Assembly: GCA_902729315.2 (NCBI GenBank)
Contig: LR746267.1
Span: 3,232,386 to 3,296,385 of the forward strand
Origin: Spirodela intermedia
Lineage: Eukaryota > Streptophyta > Magnoliopsida > Alismatales > Araceae
Direction: 5' to 3'
Length of the DNA: 64,000 nucleotides
Shown here: piece by piece, positions 45,963-57,284 of the stretch
Layout: every line of letters starts with the position of its first letter
Position numbering within the stretch: position 1 is the first letter of the stretch
Translations under genes and position numbers: made by a program
The notes under the pieces: model-generated
The model's input: the letters and a program-made list of their open reading frames with translations, nothing else
What the model was told of the DNA's origin: nothing
Database searches by the model: none

Positions 45963-47422
45963 GACGCTCACGGTCTTTCTGAAAAGGGAGGTGACGCATT
46001 TTCCAGAGTTCACGAGGACCTTGTAGCTGATCTCGTTGGTGGTGTTATACACGATAAGATAGCATATCTTCAAAACATCAGGCAACTTTTCCATGGCTTG
46101 AAGTTCCCACCTTAAACCAGTGAAAAGAGTCTAAAGTTAACGAAACTGCCAACGAGGAAAAGAAGGCAAACTGTTTTACCCGGGCCTGCAAACCTTTTGA
46201 TGGCATCAGTGAAGAGGGTGAGTTCTTCCAATGATCCATAGCGATCATATAAGTCGTCAAGAAGATGGCACATGCCTACACTTTTAGTGAGCTCTATCCG
46301 GGACCTGGAGAAAGAGGGCTGGGGAAATATCCCCGCAGTCCACAGAAAGAACTCCTGTGCACGATCTCTCACAAAGCTGAGCTTATGCGCCAGACCGTGC
46401 TCCTTCCACCACCTTGTGAACTCCTCCAGTTCCTCTTGGTGCTGTGACTGAACCAAGTTATAGTCCAGAGACGCGAGCTCCAAGAGAGGTGATGAGTTCC
46501 CTTTTGGGTGGGTACTCTCCTGGATGAGCCTCCAGGCTTCGAATCTTTCCATCCTCATGTGCCTCGGGAGCTCGAGGGTGTGGTTAATCTGAGCGAGCTG
46601 CTGAGGAGTGAAAGGAGACTTTGGTGACTTTAGATGTTTCTTGCTGAACTCCATGGCGTGGGACATGATCCCTTCGTGGCTGGTTCCATAGTGAGAGGCT
46701 TCGTGCAAGCTGAGAAGGCCTCTCCAGTCCGCGGCCAAGGAGTCCTTGAATTTTGCTTCTCTGTTGAGGAACTTGTGGAATAAATCTATAGAACGGAGAT
46801 CAATCAAAAAGACACGTCAGTAACGACGAATACGCCAGAGAGAGAGAGAAGGGGACGTACCCGGGGCGACGTTGTACCCGTAATTCCTTAAAACCCGAAA
46901 CCGCTGCGCGGCATGGAAGAGGCCTTCGTCTTCTGCAACTGTGGAGTCGGCGATTCGATCCAGGAGACTTTTAATACCCTCCGTGAAAAGGTATGCGATC
47001 CCCAGATGCTGGAGTTTGTCGACGCACTGTATAACATCTTTCGTGGCGCAACTCCTGTTCAGGGTTCTCGCTACCTCTTCCTTCAGCTGTTCTACCCTCC
47101 TCCGGCCGAGATCGACCTGTACCTGGTCCTCCAAAAAGCTCGCGGTAGCAATAGGGTACTAGAGAGATGCACCGAGATGTGGGGTGAGACCAACAGAGAA
47201 GGACACAGCCGAGGGAGGGAGAAAGAGAGATTGTACCATGTTGTCACGGGGGAGAACCTGAGAAAGGCTATCGGCATAGTGTTGCGGGTATAAGGCAATG
47301 GTCGCTTGTGACCAAGGACGAGGACGTGTGCGCGGAAACCACAACCCTCTCCTTTGCTCACAACCCAGAGAAGGACACGAAGACGAGCCCGTACCCATTT
47401 TAGGAGCGGGAAGAGCGGGCAT
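45194..47422 (-). CDS. Class I terpene synthase, six exons, apparently intact
   Basis: It ionises a prenyl diphosphate with Mg2+ and cyclises it to a mono- or sesquiterpene. The exact product and compartment cannot be told. Exons (minus): 47422-47237, 47128-46861, 46785-46194, 46110-45972, 45871-45623, 45481-45194. All introns are GT-AG and 75-141 bp. The joined frame is 573 residues without stops. Seen: RDR at residues 291-293 (FVRDRAQEFF), DDLYD at 328-332 (DDxxD, 46258-46244), and NDLGTAKAE at 472-480 (NSE/DTE, its Glu supplied by the last exon). It ends in the usual GLIS..W and NLAR blocks. Exon lengths 268, 139 and 249 equal the usual plant pattern, and 592 equals 373 + 219, so one usual intron is missing. 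No clear plastid peptide and no canonical RRx8W are seen. Exon 1 is the least certain part. Confidence 0.88.
45908..45960. repeat. (GA)26 microsatellite in terpene synthase intron
   Basis: A perfect GA run fills over half of a 100 bp intron (45872-45971). On the gene strand it reads TC and lies near the acceptor. A related GA/GT array occupies the same relative place next to the pseudogene at 51088-51270. Confidence 0.95.
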
Positions 47423-47967
47423 CGGTGGAGGGGAGAGGAGACTCCGTTCTCGTCCGCGCTCGGTCGGTGGGAGAAGGCGATTGAGGGGTGGGCGTTAAAA
47501 GGAGGGAAGCGCGGCTTCGGCAGGTTTCTCAGGGCTTGAGCAACTCGGTGTCGATCTCAGAAAGTGTTATGCGGTATGGGGACCCCTTCTGAAGGCTTAG
47601 TTTCGTCATCATTAGCCAACCAATGTCCAAGGAAAAGTAAACTAACTTCACGCCACACGCGTCCTAGAATGGGCTGGTTGACTCAGTCATTAAGACGGTA
47701 ATTAAACTAGGTACAGTCGATTCAATGGTATATTATTTATTTTTCTCGTATATTACTTTTTTCTCTACCAATTATGATCAATATGAAAATCTTAAACAAA
47801 AGCATGAGATGAAAGAGAAGCTGTTAGGGACCTACTCCCTCGTTGACCAGTATCGGAACAATACTCGCTGCCGGTGCCGTGAGAATGCGGCTGATTAGAG
47901 TTGAATAATAGATGAACAGCATTGCTACAGTGATAATGACGACCGGTGACCAGGACTCGTGAAAAGT

Positions 47968-48002
<35 letters not shown>

Positions 48003-50091
48003 ATGACATGAAGACTCACGCGAGACGAGAAGGGAGACAGAAAGTATGAGAGATAGAGAGAGCGAGAGAGAGGAGTATCCTACGAGGGCAAGTATTAGAG
48101 AACCCGACAGCGGATGCCTCTCCCGTGATACATTGAGTGCTCTCCCACTCTTCGAACTTTCTTTTTCCACTCCTATTGTCTGCTCCACTTCTCTTCTATT
48201 CGTAGGTGATACAGGAGACAGTTATTCATGCAGTGGTACGATGTGGCCGCGTATTCCACCAAAGAACTCTGCGAACTCAGAGGTAGGTTGCCGGGGAGAA
48301 AGCACTTTGATAAGCCGAACCCTTTGTGGCTTTGACCTCTTCTTCCAGGGTATGTGGATGATGTCTGGGGGAAGCTAATTTTTTTTTCATGAAATATTAT
48401 TTTTAGTCTTTCTCTCAACAATGGACAATACCTACAGTGTCAACGTGAATCACAAGATATGAGTAGGTGAGTACACAGAAAGGAAGTGATACAAGGAAAG
48501 CTTCGGAGAAACAAAAATCCGGCCTTTAACCTACAAGGCAAGACGTGAGACATAAAATTCATCAATCCTCCAGGCCACGTAGATTAATTTTTACGATCTT
48601 TCAATACATCATCAGACAAAGAAAAGACCCTTTGAAGCTAACATAGGTTTATTAATCCACGAGTAAAAAGAAATTTTACAAAGATTACGAAATTTGTATT
48701 ATTGGTCATCTCCTTCAGCCACAATGTGTCAGCCTTTAAATATGTCAAAATTCTTTGTGATAGTCGTACAAACTAAAATACATAAGAGAACAAGTTAAAA
48801 TTAAATTGATAGCAAAAAATTTACTAATACAAATATCAGGAGACATACATATTTTCACGAATGACCTAACAAATTGAATATTAGATTTCGTAAGTTTATG
48901 ATTACAAAGTTAACTATTTTGATGATCATAAAGATTTTGATTTAGGAAACAGCTAAAATAAGGTAATTATATTATAAGGTAATGACATATTCTGCCGACC
49001 TTTTAAAAAGTTCAAGATATCTGAATATCCACTAAAATTGTTGATAAAGTTTATTGAATATTTTCCTTATTCCCTTGTTCAGGTATCAACATATGTGTTA
49101 TCACATCAGGAGAGAAAGGAGATGAACATTAGACACAACACAAAATGTTAGAACCAAAACTTAATGTTGAGATGGGAAAATTAAAAAATTAAAGGTAAAA
49201 AAGACGAAAGATTCTTCTGAATTGGAAACAGAAAATATCAACAAGGTAAAAACTCTTGGAACATTACGGCATGCACTTGCAGTGCAAGAGATTGGTATTC
49301 AGTGCAAGCGATTGGAGTGAGTGAAGACATATTAGATGAATGTGTTAGGTCTAGGTGATGCATATGCCTCATGGTCAGTTATAGACTAAAAGGTTCCACC
49401 AGGATCACTAGTAAGGTTACAACCTTTATATGTACAGCAGCCCTTCCCTACAATGCCTGCAATGCTTTGATACTAGTAGTTCTCTAAAATTAAACCTGGA
49501 CGCAAGATCATTTGAAATAGCCAAGTTATCTTGTTATTCTAGACTTTGGTCAAGATTCCTATTTTCCATGTATTATTCCGGATCATTAAAAAGGCTTTGA
49601 GGAGCTTTTGTAGTCTGATACAACAATTTGGTACCACAAACAGCTCCTCTTGGCACTCTAAACTTTGGACCTAATTTCTTGAGGATTTTGAATGCTAGTA
49701 CTTTGCATTTTCCTAGTTTTTGTCCATAATTTATTGCATCTCAGGAAAACTAATATGTGAATAGTCAAATTGATTGTAACCACTTGTTAATGGTTGTTCT
49801 CGTCAGGAATAATATTAAATTTTGCTATCATATGATCCACCAACAAGTAGAACCCAACAACGAGAAGATGCATCTTCAAGTATAACCCGGCTTAATTATT
49901 CTGCGCAAACTTTCAACACGCCCAGATCAGCTATTGTGACAGGATGTAGATGGCTTTTGAAAGGGTCTACCATGTGCCACTGACTCAATCAATATCCTAA
50001 ACAACTCATGCGGCGTGACACATAGGTTCCTTTATTTAGTACTGTAGGTATCCATCACTTTGATCTGATTTTGGTTGCTGTAACGTTATAA
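47423..50091. other. Upstream region of terpene synthase, no gene supported
   Basis: It includes the expected promoter of the terpene synthase. No convincing TATA box was recognised, only TTTTAAC-like sequence near 47490. GA-rich runs lie at about 47973-48000 and 48030-48075. AT-rich single-copy-looking sequence follows from 48400 to 50090, with no domain recognised. Short open frames over the GA runs are low-complexity artefacts. Confidence 0.6.
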
Positions 50092-50093
50092 CG

Positions 50094-50126
<33 letters not shown>

Positions 50127-50278
50127 CTCTCCCTCCCTCCTCTCTCTCTCTCTCCTCTCTCTCTCTCTCCCTCCCTCCTCTCTCTCTCTCTCCCTCCTCT
50201 CTCTCTCTCTCTCTCTCCCTCCCTCCTCTCTCTCTCTCTCTCTCTCCCTCCCTCCTCTCTCTCTCTCTCTCTCTCCCT
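50092..50278. repeat. Compound CT/CCCT low-complexity array
   Basis: Runs of CT alternate with CCCTCCCTCC blocks roughly every 25-40 bp. This gives a higher-order, minisatellite-like pattern of five to six units. It lies about 150 bp from the terpene synthase pseudogene. Confidence 0.9.
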
Positions 50279-50429
50279 GTCAATTCATGGGGAGTTTGAT
50301 ATTTCCCGCATATTCCGAGTGAAGCCTGTTTGAAAGGAAACATTTAAACGTTCATCTTAGATGCAGATGCGAATCTACCTCTGCTGCCGATTTATTAAAA
50401 AATCATGTCTTACGTATCATCTCCGACAT

Positions 50430-51075
50430 GATGGCCTTTTTACTAGGTCCACGCTTGAGGCCTTGGGGTCGTCGTCCAATCGCGCGAGGTTGAAACAGGC
50501 GTCGACGACAGTGGGCTGCGGAGCCATCCCGTCTCCACTGAGATCCTTCCACGTGGCGCTTACCAGCCTTCTGTTGTGCCTGCGGGCATCACCGTCATCC
50601 GGGAGGTTTCCTTTCTTGCATGTAGCACTGCATGGTCGGGGCCTCGTCCCCTCTCTGCTGTTCCGCCTGCAGCACGTCGATGTGGAGAGTCAAAGTACCG
50701 ATAGCCGAATCATCAAAGCTTAAAGCAGTTGAGATGGCGTACCAATATTTAATAATGATCTCAGGAAGGACGTCTCTTTCTATTCCGGGGGAGAATTTCA
50801 TATATTTTGAGGCGGAGTTAACTGGAAGTATACCTTGGTTGTTCCTGCGCCGGAGGATCTTTCTGTTGTGAGAGAACCGGTTGTCATGACTGCAGACTAG
50901 CCGGACGCTCTTCTCCGAAGGGAATCCCCAGGAGGAGGAAGGCCCGCAGGGAGACCACGATACGTTCCCGCTGAGGTGATATCGTTTCTAAGATGCCCCT
51001 CTACACTCTGGACAATCCCTCCGTTGAATCACTTCGCCTCCGTTTCTCAAAACGACAAGCTGTAACAAATTGTGC
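50430..51075 (-). pseudogene. Terpene synthase pseudogene (last two exons)
   Basis: It matches the 3' half of the gene at 45194-47422. The last-exon equivalent is about 50430-50664, up to the CTGCAG acceptor. The intron equivalent follows, then exon-6-like sequence at about 50835-51053. Then comes the start of the preceding intron with its microsatellite. Deletions (about 25 bp around the former YRYGD region, others nearby) and an interrupted exon-6 frame break it. The DDxxD exon and everything upstream are absent. It is in the same orientation, about 5 kb upstream of the gene, so it is likely a decayed partial tandem duplicate. Confidence 0.87.
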
Positions 51076-51087
51076 GAGAAAATCCAG

Positions 51088-51137
51088 AGAGAGAGAGAGA
51101 AGAGATTGTGTGTGTGTGTGTGTGCGTGTGCGTGTGC

Positions 51138-51183
<46 letters not shown>

Positions 51184-51205
51184 AGAGGGGGGGAAAGAGA
51201 GATAT

Positions 51206-51241
<36 letters not shown>

Positions 51242-51270
51242 TGTGTGTGTAGGTGTGTGAGAGAGAGAGA
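51088..51270. repeat. Compound GA/GT microsatellite
   Basis: Alternating GA and GT tracts, including GTGTGCGTGTGC variants, end in a GA run at 51258-51269. It sits where the terpene synthase gene has its intronic (GA)26, so the pair probably share origin. Confidence 0.9.
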
Positions 51271-51486
51271 TGGATTAATTACAGGGATCAGCTCCATTGA
51301 GTCATTAAATAAGAAGTTAATCACAATTTTACCAAAATAAAATAATGAAAGATTTGGCTATGTTGTTTCTAGATGATGCCATTAACTTATGTTTGTCTAG
51401 ATATTCAATCAAGAGGATGATGAATTGTAGCTTAATTTTCCTACTATCTTTTAATTGTGAAGTTAGGTGATTGTTGAAGGCATCAT
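51271..51486. other. Spacer between pseudogene and family 3 LTR
   Basis: 216 bp of AT-rich sequence. Nothing recognisable. Confidence 0.5.
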
Positions 51487-53052
51487 TGATAACATGCTAA
51501 AACTACTCATTAATTACCTTAAAGTGAATATATTTTAGGATCAAATGTCTTATTTTAGCATGTTATCATATGTAAAATAGCGAAATAATAATTTTATAAT
51601 GATTCTAAGAGAATTTCCTATTTTAAAAATATTCTCGGATTTTTTATGATTCAATTTTGAATTTACTTTGATATATTTAAGCTATGAGGATATTTAAGTA
51701 ATTTATGGAAATACATATATTTTATTTGACATATTCTAGGGGGTTTTCTGAAATTTTATGCACGTGTCAACTGCTAGATTTTTATATATTTGATGCGCCG
51801 TCGTGATCGCGACGGTATGATTATTTAAATTCATGAATATTTTATTCAAGCCGCATTTTACGCGGAATGCGAGAAGACGAGGTATCCCACGCGGAAGCCG
51901 AGAAGACGTTGACCGCCATCAATGATTGCACCTCTTATTTTGGTGACTAAGGACATCATCAAAAGCGGCAGTTACGTCTTGTCACCAAAAGTGGCGGCTA
52001 AGCACGTTCTCGCACGAAAAACGGCGCGTAAGCATGCTCTCCACTAGGAACGGCGATTAAGCACGTTTTTCCACTAAAAGTGGCGGTTAAGAACGTCTTG
52101 TCACGTAAGCGGCGGTTAAAGACGTCTCTTCTCAACCGTCACCTTTCGGTGCTCCTTTTGCGGCGGAGACACCCAATCAACACCCCAGATTTCTCCATCT
52201 TCTAAGATTGATATTTGGCGATCTAGAAGGGGTTTCAAGCCCAAATTTTGTGGGCACAATCTTCAAGATGTCCTCTTCACATCTCCATGTTCGGATCGAA
52301 AATCAGCTTGAAGAAGGTTATGAATACAAGGTAAAGGAGTTAAAGATATTTTGAGAAAGGGCTAAAGGTATTTTGGGAAAATTTCCTTCATTCTTTTTTC
52401 TTCTCATCTTCGTGGAAGGATCCCCAACAGTAGTTGGTTGAAGTAAAACAGCTTCTATTTTAAAGATCCATTCTTCCTCCTCTTCTATGTAATCTTGAGT
52501 AATTAGGAGAGGCCTTAAAGGCAAAGTTGAGTGTTGAGGATCGAGTTGCAAAGAGTAAAGTGCTAGAGATCAACCTGTCAGAGTAAATCGCTTGAACTTG
52601 ACAATAGATAAAAGCCCAAGTTGAGCAATCTTCTTCTCTATACTTTTTGTTTCCTTTCCTTTTCCTCTAGGGTGAAACCTAGGGTTTTAGATATATTCTT
52701 AGTAGTTACATTATTCCTTGTCAACCCCAACCATTCTTTCTCATTAAAATATTTTCAAAACTTCTTTTCTACACCTCTTAGGTCAACCCTAATCTAGGGT
52801 TTCTTCCATTACATCCTATTTCATCCATATTTCTCATCTCCCACTCATCTCCCATCTCTATTTCTCTTATCTATTTTATAACCTTTTTCCTTCTCATTAC
52901 TTAGGTTTTTCTTAAAATCATTAATTTTTCTCCTTGTGGTTTGACCCCTATATTACCCTCTCTACTTATTAGATTGATTAGGATAGTGGAAATATGAATA
53001 GTTTTAGATAACCTCACTTAGGACCTATGACATCCCACGTATCAAGTTATCA
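51487..53052 (+). repeat. 5' LTR of gypsy family 3 (1566 bp)
   Basis: It starts TGATAACATGCTAAAA and ends CGTATCAAGTTATCA, followed 2 bases later by a primer site. A perfect 16 bp inverted repeat starts at the first base (51487-51502 with 51553-51568). A six-unit degenerate tandem repeat of about 30 bp lies at about 51960-52135. Confidence 0.87.
51960..52135 (+). repeat. Degenerate ~30 bp tandem repeat in family 3 LTR
   Basis: About six units share the pattern GGCGGYTAAGMACGTYTT followed by a CACTAAAAG-like spacer. Spacing is 28-33 bp. No coding potential is inferred. Confidence 0.75.
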
Positions 53053-53054
53053 AA

Positions 53055-53072
53055 TGGCGCCATTGTCGACGA
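53055..53072 (+). other. Primer binding site of gypsy family 3
   Basis: TGGCGCCATTGTCGACGA matches the tRNA-Asp-type site at the first seven bases and most later ones. It is the best-preserved primer site in the window. Confidence 0.85.
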
Positions 53073-53463
53073 GAAAACACTTTGATCTTGTGATTTTTGA
53101 CTCTGGTGAGTGTTTTTGAGTTTTCCTTGACCTAGATTTTCAAGAAGACATTTAGGTAGCTGGAAAAAAAAAGAAGAGAAGTTAAGCTTCATATTGGTAT
53201 AATTTGAAGGATACCATATTATTTTTGAAGTCTATAATTTTTTAAAAAAAAATCCAAATTTTTTCTCAATGTTTTTCACATTTTTATGGATTTGGGAAAT
53301 ATTTTCAGAATTTTCTAAAAAATTCAGACTGAAAAAGGTATTTTTTGCATAATTAAACTGAGAAAAAAAAATATTATATATAAAAAAAGGCATCTAAAAA
53401 TCTAGTGGTACTTGAGATCAGTAAATTTGCATGAAACTTAATTTTCTAATATTTTTATGATAT

Positions 53464-53961
53464 TTGATGGTTGCTACTAGGTCTCTACACCCTAAATTGA
53501 TAAATTTAGATTCATGTTTTGAGGATATTATTGAAACTCTTACGGATAACCCTTCATCTTCTGTTAATTTTGTCGAGGGAAACTTTCAACAGCCTACTGA
53601 GGTGGATCAATTCCCTAATCAGATGGTGAGAAGATCCATGAGAGATTATTCTATCTCCTTTGAGAAGCGTCCTATTGCAAGAGTGAATGCCCACATTAAT
53701 AATGAAATAAATAATGCATTGTTAGGTATTTACCTATCTTTTATGGTTTGCGTAGGGAGGAGCTATATAATCACCTTGAAGAATTTTCTTCTAAGTGTGA
53801 ATTTAATTGAATCGAAGGTGTTTGAGTAGAAACCATAAAAATGAATCATCACTTTTGATTTGTGGAATGAAATTGAAAATTTTTTTTTGAAGAAGTTTTA
53901 TTCTCTTGGAAAGACTAACACTTTCAGGAAGATGATCAGAAAATTCTTTCATATCAACTAA
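53464..53961 (+). pseudogene. Gypsy family 3 gag, N-terminal part
   Basis: A 121-codon open frame (53464-53829) starts MMVATRSLHPKLINL. Past a stop it continues as gag-type sequence with KKFYSLGKTNTFRKMI (about 53896-53945), matching the FYPLGKT block of family 1 gag. It is cut at about 53962 by a reverse family-1 LTR. No pol remains. Confidence 0.75.
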
Positions 53962-55517
53962 TGTTTCAAAATATTTCTCAAAGAAGATAATTTTTAATGA
54001 ATTATATAATAATAAATAGAAATAAAATATATTTAAAATTCACAAAAAAGAGAAGTAAGGGTGTGGACATTAGTATGATGTCAACACCCGGTGAACACGA
54101 ATTAGGTAAAAACAGAGTTCTACCTTATGATTCTTATGTAAGTGATTACAGACGATTTAATTGATCAAAATAAAATTTGTAAAAGCCAAAAGAATTAAAT
54201 TAAATGAAGAATAATTTTGTAAATTTAAATCATAAAATTATCACTAAATGATGCAAAAATTAAGTTGAAAGTAAAAAAATAGAGTTTCAACGTCACGAGG
54301 ACGATGCAACAGCAATGCACCGGAATCTGGAGTGTTCAGGAAGATTGTTATGTAGTGTCTACGACTTTGAAGGCTCTCCTTATACAAAGATGACGTGGAC
54401 AATCTCTAGATCTTCTTATAAAGTCTAGAGATCAATGAAATGAGTATTTAGTAGCCGTCACCCGACGGAGTAAAAAAATAGTGACTTTGCAACTCTCTAG
54501 CAACTGTCACCTAATGAAAAAAAGCTAGATAGAGGTGGGGCGCATGTCAAAGAGCTTCATCCTCAGGTCCGTGCAGCAAAAGAAGGCTCTTCATTACATC
54601 TAGTATGCTCTCAAGAGGTGGTGACTCGTCTCCCAACAGATCATCTTCTTCTCGACGACGACTTGTTCATCGATCAATCGGAGATAAGTTACTTGATAGA
54701 TTTGTGATCTTTTTATTATGAATTGTTCAATAATTTTAGTAACAATGCTCCGCGAATCATGTTGACAAGATTTTTGCTGATGATCAAACGATTCTGATAG
54801 CTTAATCCTTCAGCTGCGGTTTGCATGAAAGTCATAATTTAATTAAATAAAAATACAAATTTTGGCTCTCGTAGGATTCAAACCCACACTTGTCATCCGC
54901 CTGCATGAGAGAGAGAGAATAAGTTCTTGAATACCCTTATATAGTGATGTCATCATGGTATCTTGCTGTTATAAAGGAAAAGTATTTTAGGTATTAAAAT
55001 CTTTGAAAACATTCTAGGGAAGGTATGAATACCAATTTAGTCTCACATCGGCTATACGTTGAATGTGAAGACACATGTATGGTAATACAAGATTTGGGAA
55101 TCAATGAATCCCTTTCTCGTGTGTGTGTGACCACTCCTTACCTCACAACTGGCAGGCCATCAATGACGTGGAAGGGGAGTGACACACACATGCCCCCATC
55201 AGTCTATAGCCGCTCGAGCCCCTACTCGTGGCTCTACCTTGACTACGCTTCCAACCCCCTTGTGGGTTTGATTGGTCGGCAGGTCCCCCCTTTTTCTATA
55301 TTTTTATTTTAATTTCTTTTTCTTTATTTATCTCAAAAACATGATTATTAAAATTATATAAATTTGTATAAAATCACATAATTAGCCAAAAAATCACATT
55401 AACTAACTAAAAACTACTTTTCACAAATTAACATAATTATAAATCTATTTATTCATGAGTTAAGGCTAAAACTATATTATTTATTAATTATTTACTCATG
55501 ATAATGAAGACTTATCA
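53962..55517 (-). repeat. Reverse family-1 LTR, long subtype, left end missing
   Basis: It begins within the LTR (AATGTTTCAAAATATTTC, about 200 bp from the expected edge) and ends GAAGACTTATCA. It carries the extra segment at about 54900-55020. The USE is altered (GTCTCACATCG) and the TATA lost. Confidence 0.87.
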
Positions 55518-55675
55518 CCCCTTAATAGAACTTGTATCATGAAAGGCCTCCTCTATTAGAGGCCATTGATGCATATGAGACTTGTATAATGAAATTACCT
55601 AGTCACCAATTCAATAGCGTCTTGGACTAAAAAGCCCATGTTGTATCATCTTCCTCTATTAGCACAATTGTAAAC
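55518..55675. other. Short non-repeat stretch between LTRs
   Basis: 158 bp not matching the retroelements in this window. No gene seen. Confidence 0.5.
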
Positions 55676-57279
55676 TAACATGACTTAGTCTTTGTATATT
55701 AAATCACGCAAATCTAAAATTTATAAAACTAGAAAATACGAATTTTTGGATATTTAGAAGTATTTCTAAATAAATATATCAATTATAATTCAATAAAATT
55801 TCCCAAAAAATTAGTAATTTTCTAGGTCGATCACAAAGATGTAATATAATACCTGGTAATTATTCAGAATTTTTCTCAATGAATACGATTTTCTATGAAT
55901 TTTATACTAGGAAATGAAAAAAAAAAAAATTAAAATTCACAAAAAAGGGAAATAAGGGTGTGGACGTCAGGATGACGTTAGTGCCTGGCAAATGAGAATC
56001 AGGCAAAAATAGAGTTCGGCCCGGTGATTCTTATGTAAGCAATTACAGATGATTTAATTAATCAAATCAAGATCTATAAAAGCCGGAAGAATCGTAATTG
56101 AACGAAGTATATTTTGGTAAATTAAAATCACACAAATTATCACTAAATGAAGCGTAAAGTAAGTTGAAAGCAAGAAAACAGAGTTCCGGCGTCGCGACAA
56201 CGATGCATCGGCAATGCACTAGAATCTTGAGCATTTGGGAGGATCGTCGTGTAGTGTCCACGGCCTCAAAGGCTCTCCTTGCGAAGTCTAGAGATTAATG
56301 AAATGGGTCGTCGAATTGTCTCCGGCGGCTGTCACCTGGCACAGCGGAAAAACGGTGACTTTGCGGCTCTTCGGCGATTGTCACCCGACGGAGAGGAGCT
56401 GGATGGAGGTGGGGCGCATGTTAGGGAGACTTCATCCTCAGGTCCGCGTAGCAAGAGGAGGCTCTTCATCGCATCCGGTACGCTCTCAGGAGGTGGTGAC
56501 TCGTCTCCTAGCAGATCGTCCTCTTCCCGACGACGGCTTGTTCATCGATCAATTGAAGATGCTTTACTCGATGGATTTGTGATCTTTCTATCGTGAATCA
56601 TTCAGCAATTTTAGTAACAATGCTCCGCGAATCATGTTGACGAGATTTTCGCCGATGATTTAGAAATTATGGTTGCTTAATCCTTCACCGGCGATCTGTA
56701 GGAAAGTCGTGATAATCAAATAAAAAAATATGAGTTTTGGCTCTAAGAGGATTCAAACCCGCGCCGGTTGCCAGCCACTTCTGAGGAAGGTGTGATGCGG
56801 GTTTAGTCCCACATCGGTTGTGTGCCGATTTTTCAGACGAATATATAGTAATGTTACATTTCTAAGCAAAGTTCCTTCTCTCGCATGTACGACTACTCCT
56901 TGCCCCACAACTGACTGGCCACCGGTGACGTGAAAAGGGAGTGGCACACACGTGCCCCTATCAGTCCAAGCCACTCGAGCCCCTACTCGCGGCTATTCCC
57001 TGACTGAGCTTCTGACCCGCTTGCAGGCCCGGCTGGCCGACGGGTTCCCCTCATTTTGTCTTATTTTTATTTTTATTTATTTTTCTTTATTTATCTCAAA
57101 AGTAAGATTGTAAAAATCATATAAATTCATATAAAATTATATAATTACCTAAAAATTCACATTAATCAATTGAAAACTACTTTTCACACTTTAACACAAA
57201 TATAAGTCTATTTATCATGAGTTAAGGCTAAAACTATATTATTTACTAATTATTAACTCATGATAATGAAGGCTTATCA
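55676..57279 (-). mobile_element. Solo LTR, family 1 (1604 bp)
   Basis: On the plus strand it runs from TAACATGACTTAGTC to GAAGGCTTATCA. Flanks are TAAAC (55671-55675) and TGAAC (57280-57284), a target duplication with one G-to-A change. The USE/TATA module is at 56806-56848. Confidence 0.88.
56806..56848 (+). promoter_or_regulatory. snRNA-type USE plus TATA module in solo LTR
   Basis: GTCCCACATCG (56806-56816), a 25 bp gap, then TATATAG (56842-56848). Confidence 0.55.
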
Positions 57280-57284
57280 TGAAC

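Noticed and set aside
45777-46115. Arg/Glu-repeat protein across 45908-45960, and Ser/Leu repeats on the other strand
   Set aside because: Produced by translating the (GA)26 microsatellite. The region is a terpene synthase intron.
50086-50343. Arg/Glu-rich open frame
   Set aside because: Translation of the CT array. The same applies to the Cys/Val and His/Thr repeats at 51000-51340.
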